Origin: Solea solea
Taxonomy: Eukaryota; Chordata; Actinopteri; Pleuronectiformes; Soleidae
Direction: 5' to 3'
DNA length: 64,000 nucleotides
NCBI RefSeq assembly: GCF_958295425.1
Contig: NC_081134.1
Span: 3,934,054-3,998,053 of the forward strand
Under the pieces are notes generated by a model that made no database searches, was not told the DNA's origin, and saw only the letters and a program-made list of their open reading frames with translations. Every line of letters begins with the position of its first letter. Position 1 is the first letter of the stretch. The position numbers and the translations under genes are program-made. This document shows, piece after piece, positions 12,797 to 27,200 of the stretch.

Positions 12797-14309
12797 GTGC
12801 ACAAATCTAAGAGGGTGTGGTGGAATCAACAGGCCCGGTGTTCTGCTTCGTCTGCTTTGTGCTGCAAGATGCACTACTATTAAGGTAGTCATCAGCCATA
12901 ATGAAACAATGTTCCGTGTTGTATTTTTCAAATATTGTCATAAATATGGTTCCCCTGGAATAGTTCGAACCCTAATACCTGATAGTGAAGCAGTTGTTTT
13001 TGGCTTTCAAACAAAAACAACTAATGGGTCTTTTATCTAATCCACATCAGTCTAATCTGAGCTCAGTGGGCGCCACTTCCTGTGTTTGGATATGAAGATG
13101 AACTGAACGCAGAGGTCTCAGAGACGCTATTATCACAAACTGGCAGCAACGTTAACTCCATGTCTGTGTATGCATTGTTACCCTCCAAATAAAACTAATA
13201 ATCCTTCCCTGTTCTTTAGCCTTCACCAATTTGGAACTACTGCTAGAACATGTGAGCCATTTGACAGTAGTTTTCCAAAAGAAAACTTTGTAAACTCATC
13301 CCATTTCCACAAAACATCATACAGAAAATCTGTGATGTTAGCGTGCATGATTTATTTTGCGACTTCAATGTTTGAAATTCTTCTATTAGATGTGCACAAA
13401 CCCGAGCGTATCGATTTTTATTATTTGTCCTTTACTTACTACTTGACCTCCGTTTCAACTGGTGCCTTAAATCAGCTATGACTGAAATCAGCTAAATTGT
13501 GAACGATATGATTTTGTGTATTCTTATTCATTTTCTTGAAAATAATCATTTAACCATTTAAAATTATAAAATGGAAAAAAAATGTCCTTTGGAAGTTGAC
13601 ATCAAACATGCAGTGTCCAATTTCAAAACAAAGGTTTTACACAAAAAAAACATCCCCAGTAAATAGTAAGTATACATATATAATATTTGGCATTTCAGTC
13701 AAGAAATTACTTAACTTTCTGACTAATAAACCAATAGTTTCAGCTCTAATTGTTAAGTGTCCACTATCACTTTCAACAAATCACAACCACCATATTGTAT
13801 TTTTCTACCCCTTCACTCTTATGACACGTCATTTGCTTTATTTATTTGTATTTCTAAACAGTCTCCAAGGCACACTACACAAGCAGACTGCTCTTTTCAT
13901 TGGAAACTATTTTCAGCAAAACAGAAGAGAGTGTGGGAATGTCCTGTTGAAAATAGACTGTACAGTAGATCTTAATCCAAGTTCACACTTTAATCCACTG
14001 ATGTTGTTTTACCAGAACCAAACCATTGGTTCCACTTAATCCCTAATCAAGAGAAAACTGACTGTTTGTATTTATTAAGTAAGATGCCAAATAGTTTTAA
14101 ATTGGATTACTTTGAGAATTGATGTTTAATACTATCTTAATTTCCTTAAGGAGTGTCACAATTTCTTGGCATTTTATCTACCGACAGACAGATTAATAGA
14201 GATTTAAACCCTTCTGAGCATTTTAACATGTGTATGTTTACCAACACAAACGAGCAGAAGTTTTTCAAAGCATATTGACTTTGTTTTCTTTATGATTGAT
14301 TAAATATGT

Positions 14310-14317
14310 ATTTATTG
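14310..14317. repeat. Left target-site duplication of the hAT-type element
   Basis: ATTTATTG, identical to 15146-15153. Confidence 0.85.
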
Positions 14318-15145
14318 TAGTGATGTGACGTTCCGTTTCGAGGCTTCGAAGCGTGTGCCGAGTAGGGGAGGGGGCGTTTCCGCGATGCGCGTATCGAGGC
14401 TTGCTTCATTTAGGGGAGGAGCCAAAAATGATGACGTCCGAAGCCTCGCTGCCCGGCTGTACCACGTGATTACTTCGTGAAGTGGTTCAGATTTAGCGCG
14501 AGGTTTTACAGCTATATAGACCCCTATATAGGCTCCATTCAAAATGTGGGTTTTTGAAGGAGAGTTGCGGTCAGTTGAGAGTTTGGATAGTTTGGAGAGT
14601 TTGGATACTAGAGTTTGGACAGCGTTTATATAGTTTGGAGATAGTTTGGAGAGTTTAGGGAGAGATAGAGATTTAGGAGAGGGAGGAGAGTAGGATAGGT
14701 GATATAGGATGGAGCCAGCGAGGCTCATCATTGTCCAAGTTTCACAAGCATAATCTGTGCCCTTTTCCTAGTTCCACAAGCACTTTCACTGTCCTCTGCC
14801 TGATTACGCCCATGCCATTTTCAGAAAAACATTGCACAACCTGCCATATTATGATATTACCATTTTGGGAAGACTTACACACACAGAATACATTCAAAAA
14901 ATGTATTAAACACATATGTACAGAAATTATTTGGTCATACATTTTTTGTAATTCATAGTCATTTCTAACAGACACAAAAATTCAATTCATCACACATCAT
15001 GTGGTTCAGATACAGCTGCCTGTGATTATACACTTGGCCAGTAGGTGGTTTCGTGTGCACATGAAGCTTCGAGAAATGAACCCTTTCTCGAACCAATTGG
15101 CTCAAGTGGTTCAATGCCTCATGAGGCTTCATCTCACCATCACTA
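14318..15145. mobile_element. Non-autonomous hAT-type DNA transposon (828 bp) with 8-bp target-site duplication
   Basis: The element starts TAGTGATG and ends CATCACTA, a perfect 8-bp terminal inverted repeat. Sub-terminal GAGGCTTC motifs occur in mirrored positions near both ends, as do GAAGTGGTTCAG / GTGGTTCA motifs. It is flanked by identical 8-bp direct repeats ATTTATTG at 14310-14317 and 15146-15153. An 8-bp duplication and a TAGTGATG-type end are hallmarks of the hAT superfamily. There is no transposase reading frame, so it would have moved in trans. The interior contains tandem GAGAGTTTGGATAGTTTGGA-like repeats (14570-14660). The perfect duplication points to a fairly recent insertion. 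Confidence 0.85.
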
Positions 15146-15153
15146 ATTTATTG
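15146..15153. repeat. Right target-site duplication of the hAT-type element
   Basis: ATTTATTG, identical to 14310-14317. Confidence 0.85.
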
Positions 15154-16084
15154 TATACATATGTTTTTGTTTTAAGAAGGTATCATTTGGGACTGACATA
15201 ATCAGAATTTAATGTATACAAAGTCCTGGGTGAATCAGTTATCATATTGCAGTATAAAAAGCTCAATATTTGTATTAATATGTTTATAAATTGTGCCAAC
15301 ACAGCTATAATACTACTAGTAGTAGTAGTTAAATGCTTTAAAACATTTCACTGTTAAAAAAGAACATTTCTGCCCATATAGATGTTTACAACCACAACTG
15401 ACTGCCTTCTTCAAGCGGAAATCAACCTATATTATCTTCATAATTTTAACAGTTGGCCTCTTGTCCAGCATTACTTTGTGATTAAACACATAATTACTCA
15501 GATTTGTGAGATCTTCATGTGTCTGTATCCTTCAACTTTCATTCAAGAGGGGAAAATCAAGCTTTAACCATCCGATATTTACCTCGATAATTACTATAAT
15601 CGACCGTTTAGAACAATTCAAACGTGAAAACTTTCAACACCACATGACCCAAGTCTAATCAAGCTTTAACCTTCGATACGTATTGAAATAATAGTGATAT
15701 TTACTGATTTGAGCATTTTTACTGTGGTAACCCAGAAGTGATTTTCACTGTTTCTCTTCGGTTCCGTGGCAACCGTGTAAAAACCGTCGTGAATACACAT
15801 TCGACTGTGCGCTATGGAGACAACGATGAAGAGATAAGACACATCAATAATGCAACTATAGCCGCTCCACATGCACAAAAGGCCAACTTAGTGCGAGTGG
15901 GGCGACTATAAAGAGTTGTGCGACCTACAAAAACGAGAGAAAGAGGGTGTTGTGGAAAAGGCAGGACAATGGGAGACTCCCAGGCCCCACTGGTCGAGTC
16001 CTGGTGCCAAATTAACCCAAAGCTCGCTCCCCTTTCTCCAGTCTTCCCTTTTCCGAACGGGACACAGTAAATGAATGGACTCAC

Positions 16085-16615
16085 TTCAGACCTTCACCCG
16101 GGGAGACGCTTCAAAACCGTCGGCCTGGATTCAAAGTGGACGCGCTGCTTTTCCTACCACATGCATCCTTCCTCTGACTCCTCATTTCCAGTAAATAAAA
16201 ATAAAATCTATTAAGTCAATGACCCTCCTCCAGTGTTTAAACTCAAACCCTCCGGTCTACGTGGCCTCCGTGAAGACAACAATAGGGCCAATGAGGGTCC
16301 TAAACTTCCCCTGTGGTTTCAAAAAAACGGCGACCATCGCGTCCTCTCGACTATTGTTTGGGGGAAACCGGAGATCTCCTCCTTCCTCCCCCCGTCTCTC
16401 TCCCCCCGCAGGTCAAAGGTAGCCACAAACCACCAACTAACAACACCACCCGCAGCATTTCAACACATATTCCGACTGAAAAATGCTACTTACTTATGCC
16501 GTTTCGTCCATTCAGGTATTTTCTCACCCTCCACTTTCTTTCCTCTCAGCCGTAGCGCCGTGAGCCCCGCCTCCCCTACAGTTTAGCCCCGCCTCTCCGT
16601 TTTCCCCGCGGGGGG
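16085..16615 (-). promoter_or_regulatory. GC-rich, Sp1-type region: putative VANGL2 promoter and 5' non-coding exon
   Basis: Two CCCCGCC Sp1-type boxes (about 16565-16595) and a CCCCGCGGGG stretch lie in an otherwise AT-rich spacer. Downstream on the minus strand are good donors, GGCATAA|GTAAGT (exon edge 16494) and CTGAA|GTGAGT (exon edge 16085), as expected for a non-coding first exon of the gene whose coding exons start at 4664. No coding potential is visible. It could instead be an unrelated CpG-rich stretch; the 11.4-kb distance is large but plausible for this gene. Confidence 0.35.
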
Positions 16616-16639
16616 GCAAGAGACTCTGCGTGTGTGTGC

Positions 16640-16915
16640 GTATGTACCTGGTATTCCTTATGTTTTGGGGACCTAAATCTGTTTACAGTCACTTTATGGG
16701 GACTTGTCCGCCTTATGGGGACAAAATCCAAGCCCACATCACGTAAATGACTTCATTATAAGGTAAAGACATGTTTTAAAGTTAGGCTGAGGTCAGGGTT
16801 AGGATTGGGCCAGTAGTAATTATGGTTAGAGCAAGTCTCCAGGAAATGAATGTAAGTCAATGTAATGTTCTCTGAAGTTATGGAAACCAGTGTGTGTGTG
16901 TGTGTGTGTGTGTTG
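16640..16915 (+). repeat. Probable dispersed teleost repeat ending in (TG)n
   Basis: The text TTATGTTTTGGGGACC, TTATGGGGACTTGTCC and TTATGGGGACAAAATCC gives three internal TATGGGGAC-type units. GTCAGGGTTAGG and GAATGTAAGTCAATGTAATG follow, then a (TG)n tract at 16890-16913. I recognise this as a common short repeat in fish intergenic DNA. Family not assigned. Confidence 0.5.
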
Positions 16916-18271
16916 CCTCTTTAAGACTGTCCAATAGGTGTCTCAGAACAGGTGAAATTACATTTTCAAAAACTGTCATGGTGATGCTCAAATCTCAAAA
17001 CCTGGTGGCAAAATAGGAGTTTGTTTTGCAAGTGGAAGACTACATCCACTTTTTATATACAGCATGTGAAAAAAATACGAAAGTAAAATGATAATGCTGT
17101 GACCACTTGCTGCAGAGTTTATGAGCAATTCACTCACTAAATTACATTTAATTCCTTTGTTAAAAAAAAAACCAAAAAAATGGAAAACAAGCAATGTTTA
17201 TTTTTTCTCACCAAGGCATCACAATTGATCCAGCCATTAAATGAACATCCATCAACTAAATTAACTCTTGTTTGTCACAATTTCTCAGAAGTTAAACGAA
17301 ACCTTGTGAAAAAAGGCGTGAACCGAAAAAACGAGTGCACAGCCAGAGTACCAACACATTTTCAGTGTCAAAGCAGATTTTCTGGCTGAATTGAAAGATT
17401 TTTAGCAGCTGATTGATAAAAGCGAAGAGACAGTCAGCCACTTCAGACTCTCGCACGTTAGGGAAATCCTTCTTCTCCACACAAATATCACAATATGTGA
17501 AATCACAGTGGGATTTACAACTACATACAATTGTAGTTATACAGGACATGTGCACTGGTTTTCAAATAACAAATAGTTTTAGTTTTAGTAGAATTTGCCT
17601 TTTCAAAAATGTATCAAATCTGTCTAATTCCCAGAAACTAAAATACCTAGCGACACCTTTTCAGATTTTGTTGACTTTTTTTTTATGTTACTACTTGTTC
17701 ATTGACTCATGAAGTGGTTTCTTATTATTAGGATTGAGTGATAAGTTAACTACATGACAGAGAAGACAGCTACAGTATTGCACCATACAGCTTTTCACAC
17801 ACGCACACACTCACTCAGTCACATTTACATTTTTACAATCATACACACACTCAAAAATAATGCTTAATGTTTAGTGCCCATCCCATGACACAGTGAACAA
17901 AACATTCTTCCACATTAAAAAGAAGAAAATAATAAAAGGAAAAGAAATATAAACATCTTTTCCCACTGGCAGGGTCTTCTGGTGCCTGACCAGTGTTTTC
18001 TAACCCTGATGAGTCCAGATCCATCCACATAGGCCAGTCCTCATCTCACACCTCACCGAAGTGAGTCCATGATCACGGAGTTGTTGTCTACTAAGCCCGC
18101 TCCCTTCCCCTCCTGCTGCTGCGGTGTCTAACCTGTCTGTCTGTGTACCTATACGTGTCGTGTTTGAAACAAAATGTCCTGTTGAAGTCTGGTTTTATGA
18201 TAAAAGTAGAATTAGTAGTAATGGTGGTGGTAAGTAGTAGTGGTCGTGGGCCTGCGTCGCCTCGTTGTGGA

Positions 18272-21200
18272 TCAGTAGGTGGCGTTGGTGGGTTCTCGCC
18301 CTGAGCTGAAGAGTATGTCGGCCTTGGCGCTGATGACGTACGTCAGCAAGAGGGACGTTAGCAGCACGCCAATGCCAACGCCTAACGTCAACATCTAGAG
18401 GGGGAAAAAGAAAAATTTAACAATTTAAAAAATTATAATTTGGTGGGTTTTTCAGCAGCGTGTTTCTATTCACATTTTTAATTTCGGTAAAAAATTCTAA
18501 ATAATTCATACCGTGGACGGGAATGTTAGCATAAGTCTTCCAAGTGTACATAACTGAACAGATAATCTTCCTCAACACTCTTTATTTATGTCATCAAGTT
18601 GCACCTTCTTATTCCTTTTCTGAGGTGACCCCAACTTTACATTTTGCGCCCCCTACTGCTTATCCTGGGAAACTACCTGCCAATATTTCAGGTAAAATTT
18701 GCTATACATTGGCATGGAAACCAAGTTACTACAAAAACAAAGTGTGACAATTTGTGATGTGTGAGCAAGTTGTGGTTTTAAATAAGCTTTTTTGCTGCCT
18801 GAAATATCTGGCTTGGTGGTGGCATAATGCAGCCCTTTTATCCTATAATCATTAGCTCACTGTCCCACTTTCTCAACCAGCTGGTTTTCTTTGAGCTGTG
18901 AAATGTGAACCTCAACAGTAAGAGCCTTATTAAAAAGGAGCTGAATGAGCAGGGTAGAAATCCTAATGACAGCCATTCTGACACAAATAAGCAAAACTCA
19001 ATATCCGAGTTTGAAAAACAGGGTTGTTTTTTTTTTTACCTCCAGTTCATGACTGGCCACCAGGAACATACGTCCTTTAATGCTCTTCCACCTGGACTCT
19101 GTCCATGTGGAGTATTCTGAGGTGGTGTACTGTCGCAGTTCAAACGCCGGGGACACGGCTTTGGCGAGACGAACGGAGGAGCGCACGCAGAAACCATTTC
19201 TTTCTGTACTGTTGGGAGGCACTGCACCCTGAACCCATACGTAGGTGTACATCTAAGGGAGAAATAGTGACAAACATCTGATCATGAGAAATGTCATCAG
19301 ATCCTTTTTTAAAACCATTAAATAAGAAAATTAATTAATGTAGACGAAAGGCAACTGAAGTAAACTAATGGAAAACAGTGTAACTCCTACATGTTTGCTG
19401 TCTTTGTCGTCCTTATCCTCTCTCTGATTCTGGCAGTCTTCCTGGGTGACATTGACGGTGCTGCCGGTCAGATTGGCCAACAGGTACTGGACCAAGAGAG
19501 TGGGTTCACTGGGCTGCTGGAACGCACCGACGTACATGTTTAGGGGTCCGTCAGCTGAGAGGCAGAAAATAGAGGGGAGATTTTAAGTTTTATATCTGGA
19601 CATTTATCAGTGTTTCCTCTGCTCTTTCTCCACATTAATAATGACTAAAGAGAGCTGGCTGATGTAAATATACCACAGTGCAATACTGAATCAGGACAAA
19701 TCAATTGAACAATGTCAAATGTAAGACTTTTAAAGACCCATTTTCAAGACCAATTTGAAGACATGTAAGACTTACACCCAGGTAGCAGGTTTCTTAGTAG
19801 CGGTGCAACCGTCTTTTGAAACAGACCTTCAAATCTGTCCTCAATCACAACTTAGACTGCCTGGCCAACAAAAAAAGTCACCACCTTAAAAAAAAAGGGT
19901 CACACACGCTAATATATCCTTGGACTGCCTTTAGCTTTGATTACGGCACTCATTCACTGTGGCATTGTTTTGATAAGCTTCTGCAATGTCACAAGATTAA
20001 TTTCCGTCCAGTGTTGCATTCATTTTTCAGATTCTTCCCAGATTCTAACTTACACAGGTGACTTGTGAAGTCTGAGGGGACTAGTTCCTGGAACCAAGAG
20101 TTATTTGGCCGAACAAGGAAACCGTACAGCAACTGGGTCACCTGAAACAAACAAAAACACACTTCAATGTCACTTCCTACAAGATGATTTAAAAATAAAA
20201 TTCCCCTGGAATTTTCATAGAAAACAAAACGAAACAATTTATCTTTTTTTGGCTAAGATTGATAAGATATTTAAATACATCCAGTTATGGATGTGAGAAG
20301 TCAAAATAAAAAAAACAAGTTGACACCACTGACATAAAATGATCACAAAGTATGAAAGAGTCAGAAAACATTTTCAAAAAACAATTAAAACTGTGAAAGA
20401 CATTCAGTTGATACTGTGAGTGAAAATAAATATTTGAGATATATAGTAAGAGTATAATCAGTCAATAATGATATTTTGGATCTGAAGTAAAACCCTGTTT
20501 GACAACATAAAAACTGCAGGTTATCTCTCACAATGATCTTCAGCAGTGATGTTTTGAAAGCACAGTGAGGTGGTAGACAAGGTCCCTGAGAAATGTATTA
20601 ACAAAGCAAAAAATTCAAAATCCATCAGTCTTACTATTTGAGGGTCTGCACTTATGCTGCTCAGTAGAGATTCTGCTCCTCCTGCCTGCCTGTACAGAGT
20701 GCGAGCGACCAATGTGGCCACCTCGGTCAGAGCCTGAGCGATGAAAGAGAGGAAAGGAGGTAAGACGTCATTAGAGCTGCTGCTTAAAGCATCACAAAAC
20801 AGCTGAAATATCTCATATACCACCAGAGAAAAAGAAGTTTAGAAGATAGAATTATTCAGTCGTTTTATCAAATCACAAAAAAATGACCATTCAGTGGATC
20901 AACAGCTGCCATTCAAATTATGTTATGGGATGGAATCTAAAACTTACAACCTGCGGTTTATATTATTTTTGTTAAATTATATATAGTCACAGGAGCTACC
21001 AAAAATAACAAGTCAATTGTGTATTAAGAAAAATACAGGGAGGATGTAAATATAAATCACACTAAATTGTTTACCTAGTCTTTGCTGTTAAGAATGGGGA
21101 CAGGATGTGCAATTTATTTATTTATCTATTATTTAATTATTACTTATAATGAAAGCATTTGAGATCTCAGGTTACAGGCGGGGTGGAAATCATGAAGATA

Positions 21201-24200
21201 CACGTCTTCATTTATTTACCTGTAATCATATTGGGAGAAAGAAAATACCAATTCTGAGTTTTCATTTTTCAAAAGGAGCAAATTCACTCACAACAAATGG
21301 AAGCAAAGGTGAGAGCAGACAAACCCCTCTGCCCATAACAGGACCACAATGAGTGATGCAGAAGTTGTGAGTTGATTTTTTGAAGCAATCATCTCGTTGG
21401 TAATTGACTGAATACCTTTGCAGAGGCGGTGATAAACTTTAGCTGTTCCTCAGGCGTCAGATCCGACGGGTAAAACACGTTCAGGTTTTCTGCATTATCA
21501 TACATGCTCTCATAGAACCTGTGCACAGAACAAAACTATACATCAACACTCATCTGTCACTCGAGGTAACATGAAAACATCAGGGTGACATATTATTACA
21601 GATCGAGACCTGTTGCTTTAAAACCCACGACTCACCGGTTAACATATGCAGACTGATGATCCTCCAGAACAACACCAGGGATTAGCTGAGCTCGTAGGAA
21701 ACGCTGGAAGGATGAGGGCGGGAGTGGCTGGGAGACAGTGGGTGCAACTGGTGTGACACTTAAATTTGTGGCAGCCAAGTGCAAGTTTTTGATCAGCTCC
21801 TCCACCTGAAAGAAAATATTAAAAGGTTTTAATTTGATAATGATAACCCACACATATTGAGTTCTCTTTTATTTCACATTAATCAACCCAAGCTTATAGA
21901 AAAACAGAGCTTTCAATTCAGTTTAGATTCTGTGTATGATTATTATGCTATAAAGTCTAATTCCCCTTTTCTACAGTATTAATTCTGTCTTTCTGCTGTC
22001 GAGCAGCGATGAAGGAAAACTAAAACAATCACAAACTTCTTGATTGATGCTGTCGTTTCTCCTGGACACGGGATCGGTGTGAAGCCACAGTCTAGAGTCA
22101 GCACGAAGCCCCACCTGGAGTCAAAACCAAATAAAACTGACGCATTACAGTGTATACACCACACACATAAACATTATTTTGAACTAACATTACAGAAGTG
22201 TAATTGGCAGTGGAATATTGCCACCCTTTCAGCTTATTAGTATTGGACTGTTCATGTTAAGCATGCAGCTCAATAGTCGCCATTCCAAGCCTTCCAACGA
22301 CGATTAACTTAAAAATATAAAAAATCTTAAGCTGACTGAGCTAAAAATTGGTCTTCTTATCAGTGCCAAAAAATTCCAGCTAGAAATTCACCATGTTGAT
22401 AGCTTTTGTCTTATTTTTCTGTGTACCGGCTTCTTCTAACTGTGGGAACTGTGGAGTCTGACTCTGGTCAGGTATACCTGCTGTTGAACCTCAACTCTCA
22501 ATCACATTATCTGGGTGTATAAGTCGGACATTGAGAAAATTGACAAACATGTTTATATGCGGACAAACGCAATGATTTGCTATTTTCTAATGTCTTATCA
22601 AGTAGCGGATTCACTAATCACTAAGTCATTTAAAATAAAAATCTCTAAATGATTCCCTGACAATCTGGTAGATAGCTCCAAAGGAGGTCAGTGGAAAAAC
22701 TCAACAACCCAAACCTGTCCAATCTCCAACACTGAGTGAATGTTGTCCAGGTCCAGTGGAAACTGCTTGTTCTGCATGTCATACACCATCCTTGAACTGC
22801 CGATGTAGTCAAAGGTTTCCTTGTGACAAAAAGTAAAGTACAAAGAACATGAGCCAGGCTAGTGGCAAACTCCAAATAAAATCAAAATAAAGTTTGATGA
22901 TAGAGAACAGTGGTAGGGAAACAACTGACCCCTTGGAAGAAGGCGTACACGATGGTGCGGTTGGGTTGAGCTTCCTGGGTGGCGTTACGGAGAGCGTGAG
23001 CGGCCGCCAGGAGGGTGACAAAGCCAGAGACTCCACTTTCTCCTCCTGGAGCTATATCATAGAAAAACGACCTGCTGTCCAGCTGTGGTGGGGGAGGGGA
23101 AAAGAAAGAATCAAGGAAAGATCAGACGTAGGAAAGTAGTTCAGTTCACGTGCTGTGACCTATTTCTGTGGTTATTCAAAATGTGGTCACCAACTCCTCA
23201 GATATACAATACCTGGTCTCTAGTGGTGATTATTTTAATAATTAAGTAATCTGTGGGTTATTTTTGAAATGGTATGTTGATAACACAGTGGTAATGCGTC
23301 TTGTAAATTGATGCAATTTGCCAAAAACTGCAACTGAAAATTTATCTCCCAGTTTTTTTATGGAAACTTGTGATCAAGGATCAAACAGTTGTCTCACCAT
23401 CAACAGCAGCCATCTTGATTTTTGATTAACAGGCTTCAGAAGCACTACTCTCTCAATCATCGCATTAAACCTGCCCATCACGTTAAACCTGTCAATTTAT
23501 CTCAGATTTGATTTTCAAATCAGAATTCACTTCACAGAAGTCACTTCAGTACGTGGTCCTAGATCATAAATATATATATATAACCCAGTATGTGGCAATA
23601 TGAGTGTGGCAATGCAAGTGTTATATTAGAAATCAGAAACATGACATTTATAAATAAGAATGTGAATGGTCATGTCTGATTTATGGTAAATCAGAGTCAA
23701 ATCTGATTTGGACAATGTGGCTGGTAATCTGAACGTAAGCATGACTAGTCCGATTGGTCTGTTTCTAGGCTACAAAATGAACTGAGTAATGACATTTTTT
23801 TTTTTTTAAACATTCTCACTTCCCTTTTACACCAAACAATACATGTAAAGATTCTTGTGATTACTTTCATTTATGCATTTTGTTGTTACAACAAAAGCTT
23901 CACAAGATATGATGCAGGACTTTTACACTGGAATGTTTTCTAAGTGAGATCACTGCAGATAATATTAAACGTCCACGGGCATCTGCAAACTTATATGCAA
24001 CAGATGTTGAACTACAGTGAAATATTGATACATAGAAGCTTATTTGGTAAATGTTCCTTTTTTTGAAGGAGGAGGAGGCTTCTTTACAGAAACTCACCCT
24101 GGCTGCTGCGATGACCACATTCTCCCACATTTTATGGCCCTTGACTGTGTTGTTGATTGGTCTGGTGGAGCCCCAAACATTATAGTCACCCAGTGGGTCA

Positions 24201-27200
24201 CAAACCATGTCTATATGAAGACAGAATAAAAACAAACATGGACATTTAAGCAGATTTTCTTCCTGACTCACTTGTGCAGCCTGTATAAATGGCACAAAAT
24301 GAAATGGTAAACTATAATCACACAGTGATTCATACTGTGTAAATACCTTGGCTGATGCTGAAGCTGATGTCGTTTCTTCTCATGCAGGTGGCCGTGTCGG
24401 TGACAGCAAACATGTGGGAGTAGAGCTCCATAGCACACAGTGGGTACCGAGCAGTGCTGTTGTTCACAGCTTGGTTATGGTCCAAGTAACACTGAGAACA
24501 GAGAACAGAAAACAATTCATTCACTGTAGCATTTAATATTTTTTGTTTTAATTTACAAAATAATTGATTCTGGTGCCTTGTTCATGGTTGAATTGGAAGC
24601 TTTAGCTAAAGCATCATGTTCCACTGTGTCTGGGAGTAAATTTATCACCTAGACAAAACAGCTGATTCAAGGATGAATTGTTTTACAGTAACAATGCACT
24701 AATTATAAAATTCTGGGTCGATAACTGTGTTTAAAATAACAATTTGGCCAATAGCCGATACTTACACCAATATCAGTTGATTTTTTTGAGAAAATAGAAA
24801 AAAATAATTATAATTTTAAAATCCCAGCCCAGCAAACTACTACATTTTATTGAACTAATTACAAATTCAATGTGATATTTTTATGTAATAATCTTCAAAT
24901 TCTACCTTTGACGGCAAACAATAACTGTTTTGAAGCTTTTATATATTGACTACTGATTCGATAGTGTTTGAGGTTTTCATTTTACAACTTAATTTATTTC
25001 ACCATTTAATAAGCAGGTACTTTTTCCAACATTCAAGCACCTGTACCAACCCTCTTTGGAGAAAAACATTTCGAAAAATGTCCCTAGCCCAGCCCTGCAC
25101 AAGGCAGTTTAATGAATTTCTAGAGGCAACTTTAAATGCACAGCAGCAAAGTGAAACTGAAAACTGTGGTAAAGACCGGTTATGTTAAGCTCTGTGTTCA
25201 CTAAAAACAGTGAAAACATGAAGCCCACATGGGAACACAACCATACAAACTCACTGCCTGAGAAGAGCATTTTTACACCAGACTGTGTAACATGATCTAC
25301 CTGTTTTTGTCACATACAGCAGTTGAAGAGCAGCAAGTGATTTGTGGGTTCAGATAAATAATGTCAACATAATGTGCCACAACATGCCCAACATGAAGGT
25401 GAGTTCAAGTGAAGCTCTTCAATGGCATCAGTCCAAATCCCAACCAGCACTGAGGCAAGTTCAGATCAGATTCTACTGTAGCTGCACATGAAAGGGTTTC
25501 CATTCCCCAACACCAGAGGCAAGTGGAAAACAATTAGATGGACATTTTCTGCAGTGACAACATGGGTGAGCGATGCGGTCCCTGTAACTACAACCAGGAT
25601 CAAAAGACAAAATATCTGCTGCCACATTTACCTGTCGTATGACTCTGGTGTCATTGTCATCTTTGAGTGAAAATATAGGGAAATCAAACTCCTCGTACGA
25701 AAGACCGCTTCCCAGCGGGTTCCACAGTGTCATGTTACAATTAGCCATGGCCGGACCGTAGGTTTCTGAATAAACACCTGAGGGAAATGCAAACAGAAAA
25801 CATCAGTAACAACAAAACAGGTGTTCATGTGTGTGCAGAATGTACGGCATGAACAGGTCCCTTTAAAGACATGGAAACCGATGCAATGTGGTGATTAGCT
25901 TCCTGATTCATCTCAATAAGCAGTCTTGCAGTAAAACAGCAAATGCCCCCATCTGTACTTCTAGGTAACACTACAACTTTTCAGAATTCATTCACATAAT
26001 TTACAAAACATAAATCTAAAAATACTACTACAAAGTTTGACTTTAGCAGCTGCACCCACTGGGGATCATAAAACTAAAATTTATCTCTGTAACTTGTGTA
26101 ATTCTGAGAAACAAGTCATTGCTTGCAAATGCACGCCCACCTGTGTTCTCGTTGGGACAGGTGGTGTGTGGAGAGAAGCTCTCTGCAGGGTTCGTGTTTG
26201 GCGCCACAACAGCAACGCCTGCCACTCTGCCTGAGCTGCTCTTCAACTTCATCATGACGGATCTGACAGGCAGACGGTCGATGAAGGGGGAAGGGGAAAA
26301 TGATACGGGTACAAACACAGGTCAGATGTGGGGTTGAAATATTGCTCAAATGTATTTCCTCAGGGTCAGACAGGAAACATTTTCCAAAATTAGCACACAT
26401 CACTGTAACTGACAATTTAAGAATGGCTGTGTTTACTGTCCTGATATTAAAGCTGGGGTGCGTAACTTCAGATGAATTTTTTTGTCAGTGATATAAATAT
26501 TCTTCCTCTGTTTCGGCTTTGTGAACACAAACGATGTAACATTTTCACTTTTGAAACTTTTCGTGGATGCGCTTTTTTCCTGCTGTCACACCAAATGCAA
26601 TTTTTTGCATCGTGCCAAGCTTAAAGATAAAGTTTATGCTTTTTTTAAAATTGCATTCACGTCTATCAACCGAGACTCTGTCGATAAGAGCTCTGTTGTA
26701 GAGCTCGAGATGTGAACACACAGAGATGATACTTTTTTTCCTCCAGCCTGGCTGCAAGGACATAATGTTGTGTTACGGGGGTTTTCACCTAATTTGAAAA
26801 ATTTGTGCATGGACTTTGTATGTAAATTTACTGCATGAAAAATGTGCATCATGTGTGCGGTGTGACCACATTTGTGTTTAGTGACACACTCAATTTACTT
26901 GTTGCTGCCTTGATGTAAAAAAAACTGAACTATGGTGCTTGAATCTCGCCAGATCATATAAGATCTTGTCTCAGAAACAGAGAGAGTTATGCAGTTATGA
27001 CATTTTGTCAGCTCTGCATCAATGATAGCATGGTGCAAGATTACCTAACATTTGAATTGAGTGTGGGATTTCCCACTGAATGTCAACTGTACCTGGTAAA
27101 GAGCGGGGCATCCAAGATGACCATATAAGGAGGATTGGGACCAGAACTCAGGACCCAGTCCAGGTTTTCCTCTGACTCCAGCACATGAAGCACACCCACA

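Larger units (their letters stand above)
6199..14309. other. Gene-free spacer or long VANGL2 5' intron
   Basis: No exon chain of a known protein is visible on either strand. The stretch holds a CTAT microsatellite, three repeat relics listed separately, and otherwise AT-rich unique sequence. In mammals NHLH1 lies between NCSTN and VANGL2, but no basic-helix-loop-helix reading frame is present here. Confidence 0.6.

Noticed and set aside
13596..14039. 147-aa plus-strand open frame
   Set aside because: AT-rich, low-complexity translation with no domain, start context or splice neighbours. Probably chance.
14312..14731. 139-aa minus-strand open frame inside the hAT-type element
   Set aside because: Its LSKLSKLS repeats come from tandem GAGAGTTTGGATAG units. 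It is not a transposase, as no hAT dimerisation or DDE features are seen.
4980..18270. Search for NHLH1, expected here from mammalian synteny
   Set aside because: No basic helix-loop-helix reading frame on either strand, so I do not report it.
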